A DNA stretch of 64,000 nucleotides from HXMU1420-13 sp024742815 (GTDB lineage Bacteria > Bacteroidota > Rhodothermia > Balneolales > Balneolaceae): NCBI GenBank assembly GCA_024742815.1, contig JANSXX010000003.1, forward strand, positions 124,001-188,000, written 5' to 3'. Every line of letters begins with the position of its first letter. Within the stretch, counting starts at the first letter, position 1. The notes beneath the pieces were generated by a model. That model had not been told where the DNA came from. It did not search any database and worked only from the letters and a program-made list of their open reading frames with translations. Positions 26,040 to 35,002 of this stretch are shown here, one piece after another. Position numbers and translations under genes: made by a program.

Positions 26040-28462
26040 AAAAGAATTTGAAAACCAACTGAATTGCCATAATCTCCAGCAATTCGCTGACTAAATTCGG
26101 CGTATAAAAAACCGAAGATCTTAAAAGCTGCTATTCCAATTTCAACCTGAGTTTTTGATTGTGAGTATGGCAATAAAGGCTCTAAACTAGCTTTATCGTC
26201 GATTGTGCCAACAGTTAAAAAGGTGGCTAAATGGATTCCACTTTTTTGTAAAAGTGGTAAAGGAGATTTTCGGGTTAGCGAACTGCCGAATTTATACTTC
26301 AGTCTTAATACAGAAACTCTATGGCCTATCGGTTCTCGAAAACTCACGGTATTAAATGGGCGTTCGCGTACATAATCATCTAGCACAAAACCATTGTAAG
26401 TAAATAAGCGCTGCGAAGGCGTGCCATCACTAGAAGCTCCTGCAATTATATCCGTTTGGATAAAGTGAGAACTAAATACAGGGATGTTAAATTTCACACC
26501 CAATCTATATCGATGAAAATCAAAATCGCCGCCCCAGTTTGATGTACCCATCTCCCAAACTACATCTCCCAACCAGCCGAAATCTCGGATGTTATAATCT
26601 CTTAGAAACTGAGTTCGTAGGTATTTTCTGGTGTCATGATGTAAATGGAATGATACTCCGGTTAAAGATCCATTTTGCATAGGATAGATACGGTCATTAT
26701 TGGGTATCGATCCCATAAGTTCAGACCGACCTAATAGATTCTTATTCGTTGTTGTCACCAATGCAGAATGACTTTCATTAAGATAGAGCACACGGAAAAA
26801 CGATTCTATATCGAAGCGATATCGAAAACCGGATGCGATCCCTTTTCGTAAGAAATAATTGTTCACAGGTTCGCTATCGAGTAATTGAGCCAAGGTATGT
26901 CGGAATTCGAAGAAATCGAGTGGAGTACGATTGTATTCATAATCCTGATATTGCTGCACAACGTCTTTCTGGACAATAATTTCAGGTGCAAACGCAGTTC
27001 CAGGAATAAATTGAAATCCTGATAATGTGTAGGTCCAATCTTTTTGCCCGAAGCTATAGGCTGTAATCGCACGGTATTGATAATTTGGATGTACTGGCGT
27101 TCGGATTCCCAGCCCAAGTGTATGCCCTTCTACTCGGTTAAATCGATAAATATCGCTGATATTGGTGAGATAGAAACGTTCTAATTCGTATGGTAATCGA
27201 AAGAAATTACTCATCACGCTCATACCAAGTCGAAGTGTGCGATTTTTTTCGGTGTACGTTTTTGCTTCGTCCAAATAGCTCAGGTTGTCGTTAGCAGCTG
27301 CCGTTGAAACACTATCCCAATAGGTTCCACTTTTACGATGTGAACCTGCTACCATTACCGAAGTATTTAAATCGAGCGCACCCAGAGAAAGTTTGGGATT
27401 CACTTCATGTCCCGACCAAGCCCACTCATCTAAATATTGAATAGGTTTGGCTGATGCGAGAAAATCTAAAGTTGCCGAAAGTTTGGTGTTTTCAGGAAGC
27501 CAATAGTCACCTACTTTCATATAACTCTGTTTATATCGAAGATTTTTTATGCTAAATAAGCCTGTATTCGTACTGGCGTAATCATTTAAGCGCACATCAA
27601 TTCCAAGTATTGAATTCGTACTTTGCTGCACCCAAACGCTACCTTCAAACAAAGGCCGATTGTTGTTTTTTGGTGTGAAGCTGATTTCAATGGTACCGGA
27701 AGGCCACGTGGAGTCAGCGGTTTGATCACCTAAATAATAAAACCTTCCGGCTCTCTTAGAAATCGGTCCAATTACCGTAATATCTTCAGAGAGAATACTA
27801 AGTGGCACTAGTTCCTGATTAAGATTTAAAGGTGGTCCGCCGGTTGAAAAGAAATCGTATTCGCTAAAAAAATTCTTACTCGATCGATTAGCTACCGTAG
27901 TTTCCGAGAATCGCTCTGGCGAAATCACATGTTTTATTTCTGATACTCGCTCCGAGAATGCGATAGGTGCTACAGAATCTATTTCAGAATCTTGCGTACC
28001 AAGAATTGCCAGTTTATAAACGTCGGCTCGATAGGAAGTTAAACCCTCATTTTGTTGCTCTCTGAAAACGGCCAGTTGTTGAACCATTCGAGTTACCCGG
28101 TCGGCACTAACCACAATTTCTCCTAAAACCAGCCGATCTTCTTGTAACTGAAGGGTCAAACTTTTTTGTTCTTGGGGAGCTAATCGAACTTGGATTAAGG
28201 TATCTACATAAATCATGGATGAAAACTGAAGAGTATGAATACCCGGACCTAATTCAAGTTCGAACAATCCATTTTCATCGCTATTTGTCCCGATGGTTGT
28301 GCCTTCTTTCACAATGTTAACCAAAGGGATCGTTTCGCCGGACTCAGCGTCTAAAATCACCCCGGAAATTGATGCTCTTTGAGCAATACTTTGCGCACTA
28401 AAACCGGTTGCTATGCACCCTGCAAGTATGCTTAACCACGTGAAATAAAAAATCCGTCCCAA
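26036..28462 (-). CDS. DUF5686 outer-membrane protein with carboxypeptidase-like regulatory domain
   Basis: 808 residues, signal peptide, then a CarboxypepD_reg-like beta-sandwich (ASISGVILDAESGETIPLVNI) of about 90 residues, a long soluble middle section, and a C-terminal run of alternating aromatic strands typical of an outer-membrane barrel, ending SVGFQILF with a terminal Phe. This is the DUF5686 pattern common in Bacteroidota. Function is unknown; the family is near-essential in some members and may support surface export. It is the last gene in the run that begins with the SDR gene. Confidence 0.85.
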   Translation of the reverse strand: MGRIFYFTWLSILAGCIATGFSAQSIAQRASISGVILDAESGETIPLVNIVKEGTTIGTNSDENGLFELELGPGIHTLQFSSMIYVDTLIQVRLAPQEQKSLTLQLQEDRLVLGEIVVSADRVTRMVQQLAVFREQQNEGLTSYRADVYKLAILGTQDSEIDSVAPIAFSERVSEIKHVISPERFSETTVANRSSKNFFSEYDFFSTGGPPLNLNQELVPLSILSEDITVIGPISKRAGRFYYLGDQTADSTWPSGTIEISFTPKNNNRPLFEGSVWVQQSTNSILGIDVRLNDYASTNTGLFSIKNLRYKQSYMKVGDYWLPENTKLSATLDFLASAKPIQYLDEWAWSGHEVNPKLSLGALDLNTSVMVAGSHRKSGTYWDSVSTAAANDNLSYLDEAKTYTEKNRTLRLGMSVMSNFFRLPYELERFYLTNISDIYRFNRVEGHTLGLGIRTPVHPNYQYRAITAYSFGQKDWTYTLSGFQFIPGTAFAPEIIVQKDVVQQYQDYEYNRTPLDFFEFRHTLAQLLDSEPVNNYFLRKGIASGFRYRFDIESFFRVLYLNESHSALVTTTNKNLLGRSELMGSIPNNDRIYPMQNGSLTGVSFHLHHDTRKYLRTQFLRDYNIRDFGWLGDVVWEMGTSNWGGDFDFHRYRLGVKFNIPVFSSHFIQTDIIAGASSDGTPSQRLFTYNGFVLDDYVRERPFNTVSFREPIGHRVSVLRLKYKFGSSLTRKSPLPLLQKSGIHLATFLTVGTIDDKASLEPLLPYSQSKTQVEIGIAAFKIFGFLYAEFSQRIAGDYGNSVGFQILF

Positions 28463-28489
28463 AGAATAGCCGTTAAAATGAAGTTCTAC

Positions 28490-29515
28490 TTATTTGAGTG
28501 TACCAGGCTCAAGTAATTCAATGGTTTTTGCATCTCCATCGATGGTAGCCTGTACTCCAACGGGAATCGTGAGATTAAGTTCCTCATGACTTATCATAGC
28601 TCCATAAAAAGCTGGTATCTCTAAGTCTAATAAATAGTCATCAAATACTTGCTGTAAACTCAATCCATTCGCTGATTCATCACAATTAGTACACTTACCA
28701 AAAACCAAACCATTTATTTTATTTAGGATACCAGAGAGTTTAAGCTGAGAAAACATGCGATCCACACGATAAATATCCTCCCCAACATCCTCCAAAAACA
28801 AAATGGCGTTGTCGAAGGACGGTAAATAATCGGAACCCAACAAGGAAGTAAGAACTGTTAAATTTCCACCGAGTAAGATACCGGTAGATTTCCCTGAATT
28901 GATGGTGTATGCAGCATCCTCTTGCTCTGAAGGGATTTTATACAAAGGATTTTTTGCATCGTGTAGCACATCTACCCAAGAATTTCTAGTGTACTCCGGC
29001 CAACTGGATTTGCCTACTGGTCCATGAAATGTAATTAAGCCCGTATTTTTATAAATGGCCATATGCAAACTGGTGATGTCACTGAAGCCAATAAAGGGTT
29101 TTGGATTAGCTGCAATCAAATCGAAATCAATTAATTCTAAAATTCGATTACTTCCATAACCTCCTCTTATACATAGGATTCCATCAATTGCTGGATTGCT
29201 GAACATTTGATGTAGATCTTCCACTCTATCTTCATCTTTGCCTGCCAAATATCCGTAACGATCATCTACATGATTGCCTAAAACTAAGTAATAGCCTAAG
29301 TCGGTTAGATCGACAAGCATCTGATCAAATTCCGTTTTCGAATAAATTGGGCTCGCTGGCGCCACTAATCCGAGAGTAGCGTTTTTTGGTAATGCTTTTG
29401 GGATTACGTGCCGTTTAGAAAAATTCTCTGATTTTGATAAATCATGTATGATGGATGGAATCCCCACTAAAGTTGTCCCTAATAGCTGAATAGATTGGCG
29501 TCTTGATATGCTCAT
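28490..29515 (-). CDS. S66-family LD-carboxypeptidase, exported
   Basis: 341 residues. The N-terminus (MSISRRQSIQLLG) resembles a twin-arginine signal. The catalytic Ser lies in GGYGSNRILE, Glu in LFLEDVGED and His in MISHEEL, the S66 (LdcA/MccF) triad. LdcA enzymes trim the L,D-linked terminal residue of recycled murein tetrapeptides; MccF enzymes cleave peptide-nucleotide antibiotics. The exported form here is unlike cytoplasmic LdcA, so the periplasmic murein role is an inference. It is between nadD and DUF5686 genes. Confidence 0.87.
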   Translation of the reverse strand: MSISRRQSIQLLGTTLVGIPSIIHDLSKSENFSKRHVIPKALPKNATLGLVAPASPIYSKTEFDQMLVDLTDLGYYLVLGNHVDDRYGYLAGKDEDRVEDLHQMFSNPAIDGILCIRGGYGSNRILELIDFDLIAANPKPFIGFSDITSLHMAIYKNTGLITFHGPVGKSSWPEYTRNSWVDVLHDAKNPLYKIPSEQEDAAYTINSGKSTGILLGGNLTVLTSLLGSDYLPSFDNAILFLEDVGEDIYRVDRMFSQLKLSGILNKINGLVFGKCTNCDESANGLSLQQVFDDYLLDLEIPAFYGAMISHEELNLTIPVGVQATIDGDAKTIELLEPGTLK

Positions 29516-29524
29516 GAGCTGATT

Positions 29525-30112
29525 TTACTGGAAGTATAATTTTTCGGAGAGAATATAGTCTTCCACTTGTTGAGGAACCAAATCAGAAATTGATTTTCCT
29601 TCATTTAATCGTTCTCGGATTAATGAAGACGACACAGAAACCGGTTTATGAGCAATGAACGAGGTTTTTTTGAGTATGGATTCAGATACATTTTGATGAT
29701 GAAATTCCGGTCGCTCTGCTACTAACAGATCAACTTCGTTCAATATTTGATCATAGTTTTTCCATAAATGAAAGTTCTGCAAGCTATCGCCACCCAAGCA
29801 ATATCTAAAAACCAAATCCGGATGTTTATCTTTTAAAGCCCGAATCGTTTGGATGGTGTAAGAAGGTTTAGGCATTTCTTGCTCGATGGTAGAAATAGAT
29901 ACCGCACTCAAATCCTCAATAGCAAGATGCAGCATCGCCAATCGATCGCTATACTTCGCATGATTCTTATCTGCTTTATGAGGCGGATCGGGTGTTAAAA
30001 GAACCCACAATTGATCGATGAGATCAGATTCAGTAAATGATCTGAAAATTGAAATATGGCCGTTATGAACGGGATCGAAGGTTCCACCTAACAATCCTAT
30101 TCGATTAGCCAT
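29525..30112 (-). CDS. nadD: nicotinate-nucleotide adenylyltransferase
   Basis: 195 residues with the nucleotidyltransferase motif GGTFDPVHNGH at the N-terminus and SSSLIRERL near the C-terminus. It makes NaAD from nicotinate mononucleotide and ATP in NAD biosynthesis. Its ATG overlaps the bamD stop (TAATG), so the pair is coupled. Length is normal for NadD. Confidence 0.95.
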   Translation of the reverse strand: MANRIGLLGGTFDPVHNGHISIFRSFTESDLIDQLWVLLTPDPPHKADKNHAKYSDRLAMLHLAIEDLSAVSISTIEQEMPKPSYTIQTIRALKDKHPDLVFRYCLGGDSLQNFHLWKNYDQILNEVDLLVAERPEFHHQNVSESILKKTSFIAHKPVSVSSSLIRERLNEGKSISDLVPQQVEDYILSEKLYFQ

Positions 30113-30939
30113 TAGTTGCTACCTATAGAGTCTCCGGTAGCGGTTGGATCAATATCTGCTAACTTATCAACTGCTTCCAGATAAAGTGCTTCTGCTTCTG
30201 CTCGATTATTACTTTGAGGAAAGAGCTGTAAATATTTTTCATAATTAGATATAGCGTTGTTATATCGCTCAGCTTGCTTCGATTCTATACTATTGTCGGC
30301 ATAAACAATATAGGTTTCGATTTGCTTCAGAAGAGCGCGTTCAGCCCAGATCGATTCCGGATACTGATCGATCACCTGATCAAAATAAATAGTTGAAGCT
30401 AGGTAGCGGTCGGTTCGCAAGTAAAACTCACCGGCTTCATAAGCTTTGCGCGCTAATTTATTACGTAATTCATCGATTCTTTCGGCAGATTCTACTACCA
30501 ACTCACTATCAGGGTATTTTGTGTTGAAAAGCTGAAATAATTCAATAGCTCTTCGCGTCGGTGTTTGGTCCAGACGATATCGAGGAGATTGCTGGTAATA
30601 ACACATGGCCAGTTTATATTCTACTTCCTGTCTCTTTTCATCGCGCGGATAGTAACTGATAAATCGCTGATATTCTGAGGCCGCTAGTATGTACTGATTA
30701 TCATTATAATAGCTTTCGGCAAGGTAAAACTGTGCATCTTTCGAGAAGTTTGTCCCCCTACCCATTCTGGTTACTAAATCGAAGCCGTACGCGGCATCGT
30801 CGTATTTACCTGCTTCATAAAGTGCTAGAGATTTATCGTAAGCTACATTTAAAGGGTCTCCCGGACGAATAAGATCTTTGTTTCGGCAAGCCCCAGTTAG
30901 TACGGTTAGCGATAATAGTGCGATAGATAAATAGCGCAT
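30112..30939 (-). CDS. bamD: outer membrane assembly lipoprotein BamD
   Basis: 275 residues from MRYLSIALLSLTVLTGAC, where C18 is the lipobox cysteine. The upstream in-frame extension to 31086 would put 49 residues before the signal peptide, so I rejected it. The body is a string of tetratricopeptide-like helical pairs (AQFYLAESYYNDNQYILAA, VEYKLAMCYYQQSP). BamD is the essential lipoprotein of the BAM complex that assembles outer-membrane barrels; the SurA-like genes of this window feed the same route. It is coupled to nadD. Confidence 0.92.
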   Translation of the reverse strand: MRYLSIALLSLTVLTGACRNKDLIRPGDPLNVAYDKSLALYEAGKYDDAAYGFDLVTRMGRGTNFSKDAQFYLAESYYNDNQYILAASEYQRFISYYPRDEKRQEVEYKLAMCYYQQSPRYRLDQTPTRRAIELFQLFNTKYPDSELVVESAERIDELRNKLARKAYEAGEFYLRTDRYLASTIYFDQVIDQYPESIWAERALLKQIETYIVYADNSIESKQAERYNNAISNYEKYLQLFPQSNNRAEAEALYLEAVDKLADIDPTATGDSIGSN

Positions 30940-30958
30940 AGTAGATGATGTAAACTCT

Positions 30959-31954
30959 TTAGTGATCACGATTTTGTAAGAAGATAAGCAGATTTTCGAG
31001 TTCTTTCTTGTACTCGTTTTCTTCAAATTGTTCAAGTAATTGATAAGTATGTGAATAGTAATTTTGTAAGATTTTGGCCACATCATCCATCACATTCAAT
31101 TCTTTCATAATTGAAAGAACTTCATCCACCTTTTTTTCATCTGGATTTGAAGCCTCTAAAGTAGAAGTAATGATGTTTGATTGTTCCTCATTCGCACGTT
31201 CTAACGCAAGAATGGTGAGATATGTTTTCTTGCCTTCGAAAATATCTCCTCCCGGACGTTTACCAAATTTCTCAGGATCAGCAGTGGCATCTAAAAGATC
31301 ATCTTGAATTTGAAAAGCAATCCCCATTTCCATACCAAGCTGAAATAAAGCATCCTTTTGGACAGTGGTGGCATGAGCAGTAATTCCACCCATTTTAAGC
31401 GAAGCTGCAAGAAGAGCTGCTGTCTTACCACTGATCATGCGAATGTATTCGTCAAGGGTAACATCCTCTCTATTTACAAACTCCATATCAAAGGCCTGAC
31501 CTTCGCACACAGTAACGATAGCGTTCAAAAAGGTAGAGTTTAAATCGAAATACTCTTGTTTGGAGTAATTTTCATCAGCGCCATAAGGATGCAAGAAGCG
31601 CATGGCATCGGCAAACATCAAATCGCCGGATAAAATGGCTACATTTTCGTCCCATTTTTTAAACACGCTTGGCCTGCCTCTTCGTGTATCGGCCGAATCC
31701 ATGATATCGTCATGAACCAAGGTAAAATTATGGAGCACTTCTACTGCCAGAGCGGCCGGAACCGAAGCTTCTACCGATCCACCGCACATTCCCGCAGCAA
31801 GCATCGTTAGCAATGGACGTATTCGCTTACCACCACCATCCATCGTGTATTTATATGGTTGGTATAAACTTGCGGGTTCATTAGAAAATTCAATGCGCTG
31901 AATTTTCTCTTCAATCTGATGTAAAAGCTGGCTTCTTAAATCTTGGTTTTTCAA
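30959..31954 (-). CDS. polyprenyl diphosphate synthase
   Basis: 331-residue trans-prenyltransferase. The first Asp-rich motif is HDDIMD, the second is QIQDDLLDATAD, and GGKRIRP and GRPSVFKKW are present. It condenses isopentenyl diphosphate units onto an allylic diphosphate. Product length (C15-C40) is not readable from the motifs. Type 2 IPP isomerase is the next gene upstream on the same strand, so both enzymes of isoprenoid supply are together. It is 19 bp upstream of bamD. Confidence 0.9.
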   Translation of the reverse strand: MKNQDLRSQLLHQIEEKIQRIEFSNEPASLYQPYKYTMDGGGKRIRPLLTMLAAGMCGGSVEASVPAALAVEVLHNFTLVHDDIMDSADTRRGRPSVFKKWDENVAILSGDLMFADAMRFLHPYGADENYSKQEYFDLNSTFLNAIVTVCEGQAFDMEFVNREDVTLDEYIRMISGKTAALLAASLKMGGITAHATTVQKDALFQLGMEMGIAFQIQDDLLDATADPEKFGKRPGGDIFEGKKTYLTILALERANEEQSNIITSTLEASNPDEKKVDEVLSIMKELNVMDDVAKILQNYYSHTYQLLEQFEENEYKKELENLLIFLQNRDH

Positions 31955-32011
31955 ACGATATATACTTTAGAACAGCTTTAAAGATACTGATAATATCAAC
32001 GCATTGAGTAT

Positions 32012-33034
32012 TTATTTCTCAATTAATAACGATCGATTCATTTCTTGAATGGATGAACACCCAAGCAATAACATGAGTGTTTTAAAACTGCGTTCTAGAT
32101 GCTCAAAATAAGCTTCTAATTGTTTCTCTCCACCAACTTTTATGGCTTTGATAATAGGTTGAGCTGTTGCTGAAAAAGTAGCTCCCAGACACAAAGACTT
32201 TGCAATGTCGCTTGCCGTACGAATCCCACCGGAAGCGATAAGCTCAAAACTTCGCTCCCATTGCAATGCTGAAATTTGCTGTAAACAAACGGTAGTAGGA
32301 ATGCCCCAATCATCAAATTCGAAATTTGCTATCTCATTATCTTCTCGTTGATTTTCAACCTTTGCCCAGCTAGTCCCTCCTGCTCCGGCTACATCAATGG
32401 CTTGAACACCTGCATTTAATAAACGTTTTGCTGTGTAGGATGAAATCCCTGCTCCTGTCTCCTTTGCAATTACCGGAATTGATGCGTCATTTACCAACTG
32501 TTCGATGCCATCTAACACCCCTTTAAAATTGCGATCACCTTCGGGTTGCATCATTTCTTGAAGCGGATTCAGATGCACAATCAGTGCATCGGCTTGTATG
32601 GAATCAATCATCAATTTTAGATGATCGTGATTAAGTCCGCCAATTAACTGGGCTCCACCAATATTCCCGGCGATAAAAGCATTAGGTGCTTTTTTTCTAG
32701 CTACCGCAAAAGTCTCGATTTGAGTTTCATCAACCAACATGGCGCGTTGACTCCCTACTCCGAACGGAAGGTCATGTTCTTCACAAAACTCTGCAATAAT
32801 TGCATTTACAGGACCTGCATCGGAATAGCCGCCCGTCATAGAAGAAATCATCAACGGAAAAGAAAAGCTTCTTCCAAGTAAATTTGCTTGTGTTGAAATT
32901 TCATCGAAGTTTACTTCGGGAAGTGCATTGTGATTGAAATAGAATCGCTCAAATCTGGTAGTAATGCCGTATTGGGTTTGATCGGTTACCGTAAGTTGAA
33001 CGTGGTCTTTTTTGCGAGTGGAAATATGTGACAT
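32012..33034 (-). CDS. fni: type 2 isopentenyl-diphosphate delta-isomerase
   Basis: 340 residues from MSHISTRKKDHV, chosen over the earlier ATG at 33055 since family members begin with such a RKxDH segment. The FMN-dependent TIM barrel is recognised by IAGNIGGAQL, VIAKETGAGIS, DVAGAGGTSWAKVE and ASGGIRTASDIAKSLCLGA. It interconverts IPP and DMAPP. Its use is common in organisms with the mevalonate pathway, but no mevalonate gene is in this window. The prenyl synthase gene follows. Confidence 0.92.
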   Translation of the reverse strand: MSHISTRKKDHVQLTVTDQTQYGITTRFERFYFNHNALPEVNFDEISTQANLLGRSFSFPLMISSMTGGYSDAGPVNAIIAEFCEEHDLPFGVGSQRAMLVDETQIETFAVARKKAPNAFIAGNIGGAQLIGGLNHDHLKLMIDSIQADALIVHLNPLQEMMQPEGDRNFKGVLDGIEQLVNDASIPVIAKETGAGISSYTAKRLLNAGVQAIDVAGAGGTSWAKVENQREDNEIANFEFDDWGIPTTVCLQQISALQWERSFELIASGGIRTASDIAKSLCLGATFSATAQPIIKAIKVGGEKQLEAYFEHLERSFKTLMLLLGCSSIQEMNRSLLIEK

Positions 33035-33091
33035 GACATAAAAATCAAATTCCAAGAATCAAATTCCAAACAAATTCCACTGTTCAATAAT

Positions 33092-33811
33092 TTAGATCAA
33101 ATAACTGCCCGAATTGATATGGAATGTCTGTCCGGTAGCGTGTTTTAGTTTACCTTGGGCAAGTAAAAGCACCAAATTTGCAATTTCTTCGGGTGGAGCG
33201 ATTTCATTTAGTGCTAGCCCTTGAGTTAAATATTCGGCTCCATAAACTTCAATAGATTCACGAGCCATATCGGTTTCTACAAATCCTGGAGCGATGGTGT
33301 AGGCTGTAATTCCTTTCTTACCCATACTTCGTGCGATACTTTTGGTAAGTCCGATCATACCTGCTTTGCTGGCAGCATAGGCCGCATATTCCTGAGTATC
33401 TCCACGCATCCCCGCTCTACTCGAAATATTGATGATTCTCCCTTCGATTTCTTTTTCTGTCCACGCATTTATTGCCCATTTACATAACAAAGCCGCTGAT
33501 CGCAAGTTCACTTGTTGGGTGATATCCCAAGTCTCAAGCCATTCCTCATCAGATATCTCAAAATCCGCATCCCGAAACATCCCTGCATTGTTTATTAATA
33601 CCTCAGGAATGGAGTCTTCGAAGAAGATTTGCTTCAGTTTCTGAACTTCATCTGGTTTAGATAAGTCACAGGCTATATGGCGGTATTCGTTATTCGTGTA
33701 ATCGTTAATCGGTTTGGTTGAGGTGCCGATCACCGAATAACCATTAACGAGTAACGAATTACAAATTGCCTTTCCGATTCCGCGAGATGAACCTGTGAGA
33801 AGTGTTTTCAT
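33092..33811 (-). CDS. short-chain dehydrogenase/reductase (FabG-like)
   Basis: 239-residue SDR with the NAD(P)-binding GSSRGIGKAI, the NNAG motif, catalytic Ser (INISSRAG), and the YAASKAG catalytic Tyr-Lys pair. Closest by pattern to 3-oxoacyl-ACP reductases, but many SDRs look alike; the substrate is unknown. The DNA for residues about 17-44 (33681-33760) contains degenerate heptamer repeats in inverted halves, like those found between genes elsewhere in this window. Divergent from a DUF4160 gene only 36 bp away. Confidence 0.88.
   Translation of the reverse strand: MKTLLTGSSRGIGKAICNSLLVNGYSVIGTSTKPINDYTNNEYRHIACDLSKPDEVQKLKQIFFEDSIPEVLINNAGMFRDADFEISDEEWLETWDITQQVNLRSAALLCKWAINAWTEKEIEGRIINISSRAGMRGDTQEYAAYAASKAGMIGLTKSIARSMGKKGITAYTIAPGFVETDMARESIEVYGAEYLTQGLALNEIAPPEEIANLVLLLAQGKLKHATGQTFHINSGSYLI
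33681..33760. repeat. degenerate heptad inverted repeat inside the SDR gene
   Basis: TATTCGT-like heptamers occur in series on both halves of an 80-bp stretch inside the coding region (for example CGGTATTCGTTATTCG and, inverted, TAACGAGTAACGAATTAC). The pattern resembles the intergenic heptad elements at 37171, 54709 and 56939. The SDR fold is kept in this region, so either the similarity is chance or a repeat was taken into the gene. Confidence 0.35.
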
Positions 33812-33847
33812 GTTGAATATTAATGTTGAACTTTTAACTTATTCAGT

Positions 33848-34087
33848 ATGAGTCCAACTATCTTTCGATACAAAGGCTATCGTTTCTTTTTCTTTTCACG
33901 AGAAGAAGAAAGAATGCATGTTCACGTAATTCATGCGGAAGGTGAAGCAAAAATTTGGATCGAACCAGAAATTGAACTCAGTAAGTCAGTTGGCTTTAAT
34001 AAAAAGCAAATTAGCGCTATTTTGAAACAAGTGGAGAAGAATCAAGATGAAATCAGAAAAAGCTGGAACGACCATTTCAAAGAGTAA
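33848..34087 (+). CDS. DUF4160 protein, possible toxin-antitoxin partner
   Basis: 79 residues matching the DUF4160 pattern: PTIFRYKGYRFFFFSREEER, HVHVIHAEGEAKIWIEP, then a helical end. Pairs of DUF4160 and DUF2442 genes occur widely in bacterial accessory regions and have been proposed as toxin-antitoxin-like modules; function is not proven. It overlaps the DUF2442 gene by 41 bp, in another frame, which implies co-translation. Confidence 0.75.
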   Translation: MSPTIFRYKGYRFFFFSREEERMHVHVIHAEGEAKIWIEPEIELSKSVGFNKKQISAILKQVEKNQDEIRKSWNDHFKE

Positions 34088-34322
34088 TGCAGAGATTACT
34101 AATATATCTGCACATGGACTATGGTTGTTTCACATTGACAAAGAATACTTCCTGCCTTTCGAAAGTTTTCCATGGTTTAAAAATGCTAAGATTGAAGAAG
34201 TTCTTAATATCGAAGTACTAAATAATACTCATTTCTACTGGCCAGAATTGGATATTGATTTACATCTTGAATCCATTAAATCCCCAGAAAAATATTCTTT
34301 AGTTTCAAATAGAAACAAGTAA
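34047..34322 (+). CDS. DUF2442 protein, partner of DUF4160
   Basis: 91 residues with the DUF2442 core (ITNISAHGLWLFHIDKEYFLPFESFPWF and VLNIEVLNNTHFYWPELDIDLHLES). DUF2442 folds as a small beta-sandwich/NE0471-like protein and usually sits next to DUF4160. The start codon lies inside the preceding gene; the 41-bp overlap leaves little doubt that they are a pair. The DUF2480 gene converges 3 bp later. Confidence 0.8.
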   Translation: MKSEKAGTTISKSNAEITNISAHGLWLFHIDKEYFLPFESFPWFKNAKIEEVLNIEVLNNTHFYWPELDIDLHLESIKSPEKYSLVSNRNK

Positions 34323-34325
34323 CAA

Positions 34326-34835
34326 TTAACGAGTGGCTACAGGCACAAAACTACAAGCTTCGCCATACATAATCTTCTTTGCTGTTCCGTGTAACTTATT
34401 TGTAACCAACAAATAGATTGAATCAGGTACATGGATATCTCCGCATCCTTTTATTAGGATGAATTTGTCTTGATATTGGCTCCAATCGTGATTATCCACC
34501 CTTCTGCGGTAAAGTTCGTAGGTTACCTCATGCTTTGAGAGATGGAAAACTTCTTTGGCGAATTCTGAAGCGTGTGTGGTGATAAGCATCCAAGCCCACG
34601 GAGCAATTATGGCATCGGTTGAACAAAATACCGACAAATATTTCCCCTCGAACTGCGACCAATCAAATTCTTTAAGATGAGCTCTGAAATCAGCTTCTTT
34701 AAGGAGTAATTCCATATGCAGAAAGTCTTTGATATCAAGCTCAGCTACAGGGGTATCATCATAAAAAAGCTTAGCCAGATCAAGGGTGATCAGCTTGGTA
34801 TTCGCTTTTACTTTGTTGATGATTGTTTCGGACAT
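34326..34835 (-). CDS. DUF2480 family protein
   Basis: 169 residues that match DUF2480, a protein of unknown function common in Bacteroidota near Fe-S assembly genes: ITLDLAKLFYDDTPVAELDI, GKYLSVFCSTDAIIAPWAWMLI and IKGCGDIHVPDSIYLLVTN. Two conserved cysteines (C-S-T-D and GCGDIHVP) could bind a metal or cluster; this is a guess. The suf cluster starts 167 bp upstream, with a dispersed repeat copy in between. Confidence 0.85.
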   Translation of the reverse strand: MSETIINKVKANTKLITLDLAKLFYDDTPVAELDIKDFLHMELLLKEADFRAHLKEFDWSQFEGKYLSVFCSTDAIIAPWAWMLITTHASEFAKEVFHLSKHEVTYELYRRRVDNHDWSQYQDKFILIKGCGDIHVPDSIYLLVTNKLHGTAKKIMYGEACSFVPVATR

Positions 34836-34959
34836 GTTTGACAGTTTGGTCGTTATTTAAAAGAGTCTTTCAGAGCGAAAGCGATGAACCTAGACTATTA
34901 TTATATCAACGTTGATTATCGTTTTTACTAAGACTTAAATTCGATTCCTTTATCCGTTC

Positions 34960-34990
34960 AGATCCTTCGGAAGTATCCTCAGGATGACCT
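34960..34990 (-). repeat. dispersed GTCATCCTGAG-type repeat, copy A
   Basis: On the minus strand the element reads GTCATCCTGAG, then a variable core, then CGAAGGATCT. The same plan recurs at 39375-39401, 54883-54911 and 55005-55041. It lies between sufA and the DUF2480 gene. Confidence 0.7.
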
Positions 34991-35002
34991 TTCGTGAGGG
35001 TA

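Noticed and set aside
30940..31086. 49-residue extension before BamD
   Set aside because: It lies before a clear lipoprotein signal peptide and overlaps the prenyl synthase gene.
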